Shown here: one piece after another, positions 7,166-8,206 of the stretch
Position numbering within the stretch: position 1 is the first letter of the stretch
Layout: each line of letters starts with the position of its first letter
Origin: Gammaproteobacteria bacterium
GTDB lineage: Bacteria > Pseudomonadota > Gammaproteobacteria > GRL18
Direction of reading: 5' to 3'
Length of the DNA: 8,206 bases
NCBI GenBank assembly: GCA_013139395.1
Contig: WTAX01000327.1
Span: forward strand, 1 to 8,206
Notes under the pieces: model-generated
Databases searched by the model: none
What the model saw: only the letters and a program-made list of their open reading frames with translations
Told to the model about the DNA's origin: nothing
Translations under genes and position numbers: made by a program

Positions 7166-7210
7166 TAAGGTGCTAGCTTAGGTGTTAGTTAGGTGTTAGT
7201 TAAGTGCTTG
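7166..7210. repeat. Four tandem 11-bp units (TTAGGTGTTAG type)
   Basis: Units are TAAGGTGCTAG (7166-7176), TTAGGTGTTAG (7178-7188), an identical TTAGGTGTTAG (7189-7199) and TTAAGTGCTTG (7200-7210). The last three are in exact 11-bp register; the first is offset by one base. The array lies between the convergent argH and PAS/GGDEF-like genes and includes the stop codon and last codons of the latter. No GC-rich hairpin with a T-run is present in this gap, so no intrinsic terminator was found for either gene. Confidence 0.8.
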
Positions 7211-8026
7211 AGGAGCCATGTCACTAGCTGCGCGATTTAAAAACATATTCACATCATCGCCTTTTTGCCACTGACTGATGCCATAAGAAATATGCTGGGC
7301 ATCAATAGTCATATTGCATAATCTGTCATTAATTTTTCTGATCAATACTTCTGCTGATTCATAAACTGTTTCAGGCAAGAGCAGAACAAAGTCAAATTCA
7401 TTTAGATGACCCACAATATCTGCCCAACGTATTTGATCTTTTAATAATTGACTGACCATCAGGCGGAACTGCTCAATATTTTCTTGTTCCATTGCTGCAG
7501 AGCATGATTGATAATCAATAGTCATTAAGACTATTGATAAGGGGTTATTGTAGCGGCGGCTTCTGGAGACTTCTGAATTTAATGTCTGAAACATGCTGTG
7601 GTGGCTTAACATGCCGGTAACAGAATCATGAGACATTTTATGACTGATAGTCGTTTCTAATTGCAGAAGATGTTTTTCCGTCTGGACCAAGGTACTCACA
7701 TCATTGTAGTATTGAACGGTAAATTTTTGATCAGGATGATCCAGTTCATTACCATCAAGCATCATAACATCATGTAATTCAATCCATTTATCCAGAATAC
7801 CTGAAAATATTTCAATTCGAGCAGAACTGTTCAGTATTTGTTTTATACAGGGCTCTTGTGTGTTATCGGCTGTTCGGCCGATTAACTGTTGTCTCTCCAT
7901 GCCTAAAAAATCACAAAAAGATTGATTTATCCAAAAAATAGACTGATTCTGATCAAAAACAACCACAAAGGATGTACTGTTTTCTAATAATTTCAAACAC
8001 AGTGGTGAATTTATTTCTGACATCAT
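7196..8026 (-). CDS. PAS domain protein with degenerate GGDEF domain
   Basis: The product is 276 residues, with no signal peptide or membrane segment, so cytoplasmic. Residues about 10-115 look like a PAS domain: SFVVVFDQNQSIFWINQSFCDFLGM is the typical opening, with a PAC-like end at KFTVQYYNDVSTLV. A short helix follows, then a GGDEF-type domain (about 130-270) recognised by HDSVTGMLSHHSMFQTL (a version of HDxLTGLxNR), SIVLMTID, and ISYGIS near the end. The active-site signature is lost: where active cyclases have GRYGGDEF, this protein has GHLNEFDF (206-213), so it is unlikely to make c-di-GMP. It may sense a ligand or redox state through PAS and act through protein contacts. Two ATGs in tandem (8026 and 8023) follow an AGGT; the second has slightly better spacing. 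The gene converges on argH. The exact partner or signal is not evident. Confidence 0.82.
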   Translation of the reverse strand: MMSEINSPLCLKLLENSTSFVVVFDQNQSIFWINQSFCDFLGMERQQLIGRTADNTQEPCIKQILNSSARIEIFSGILDKWIELHDVMMLDGNELDHPDQKFTVQYYNDVSTLVQTEKHLLQLETTISHKMSHDSVTGMLSHHSMFQTLNSEVSRSRRYNNPLSIVLMTIDYQSCSAAMEQENIEQFRLMVSQLLKDQIRWADIVGHLNEFDFVLLLPETVYESAEVLIRKINDRLCNMTIDAQHISYGISQWQKGDDVNMFLNRAASDMAPQALN

Positions 8027-8206
8027 TTATACCTGTTTACCGCAATTCTTAGTCACTGATTTAGAGTAATATTCATAATCCTAAATAAATCAGTTGAACC
8101 TACTGCGAGCGTCCAAGACACTGAATCTTCAAGACTTTTCAGAGCATTTTGAATTCACCCGTAGGGTGACTACGAATAAATCCAAAATAACCTGCAAAGC
8201 CTTGAA
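8027..8206. other. Non-coding stretch with small inverted repeats
   Basis: No gene is supported in these 180 bp. They contain ACTGATTTA (8055-8063) repeated in inverse as TAAATCAGT (8086-8094) around a 22-bp A/T-rich centre, and two overlapping small hairpins: TCACCC-GTA-GGGTGA (8155-8169) and CGTAG-GGTGA-CTACG (8160-8174). The first repeat lies 30-70 bp upstream of the PAS/GGDEF-like gene, where a promoter or operator would be expected, but no good -35/-10 pair was found. An open frame running off the right edge (from TTG 8094) shows no recognisable protein similarity. Confidence 0.5.

Noticed and set aside
7166..7210. Tandem repeats as a CRISPR array
   Set aside because: Units are 11 bp with no spacers, and no cas genes are present.
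8094..8206. Start of a partial gene on the plus strand running off the right edge
   Set aside because: Only 37 codons from a TTG, no ribosome binding site, no recognisable motif; the same bases form small hairpins.

Overview
The window is an AT-rich stretch of bacterial chromosome whose gene set points to a gammaproteobacterium. The evidence is the hemD-hemX-hemY cluster (hemX and hemY are typical of gamma/betaproteobacteria) beside the argH / algZ(fimS)-algR block known from Pseudomonas and relatives. The base composition is much lower in GC than Pseudomonas. I cannot name the genus from sequence alone.

Layout, left to right. Positions 1-2798 hold a minus-strand heme operon, hemD-hemX-hemY. 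hemY runs off the left edge, and hemX/hemY share an ATGA stop/start overlap. Positions 2799-3106 are a divergent intergenic region of about 308 bp. It holds an extended -10 promoter for hemD, a long imperfect inverted repeat (2912-2996) and a probable promoter for the next gene. Positions 3107-3634 (+) encode a secreted thioredoxin-fold protein with a CPYC active site. A short A/T-rich tandem repeat separates it from a convergent minus-strand two-component pair, algZ-algR (3675-5528; algZ has a TTG start). A 177-bp divergent region separates algZ from argH (5706-7124, +), the last enzyme of arginine biosynthesis. A block of four 11-bp tandem repeats follows, overlapping the 3' end of a minus-strand gene for a PAS plus degenerate-GGDEF protein (7196-8026). 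The last 180 bp contain small inverted repeats and no gene I can support.

How the genes fit together. HemD closes hydroxymethylbilane to uroporphyrinogen III. HemX and HemY are inner-membrane proteins of the same operon with poorly defined roles in heme synthesis. AlgZ/AlgR is a membrane histidine kinase with a LytTR-type response regulator; in Pseudomonas this pair controls alginate, twitching motility and virulence. The neighbouring PAS/GGDEF-like protein has lost the diguanylate cyclase signature and is more likely a sensor or effector than an enzyme.

The most notable departure from the familiar arrangement is that hemC, which lies between algR and hemD in Pseudomonas, is absent. Its place is taken by the thioredoxin-like gene on the opposite strand and the long inverted repeat. 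All four non-Watson-Crick positions in the 32-bp stem of that repeat would be G-U pairs in a plus-strand RNA. I saw no CRISPR array, tRNA, rRNA, recognisable insertion sequence or defence system. Apart from these points the window looks like core chromosome.
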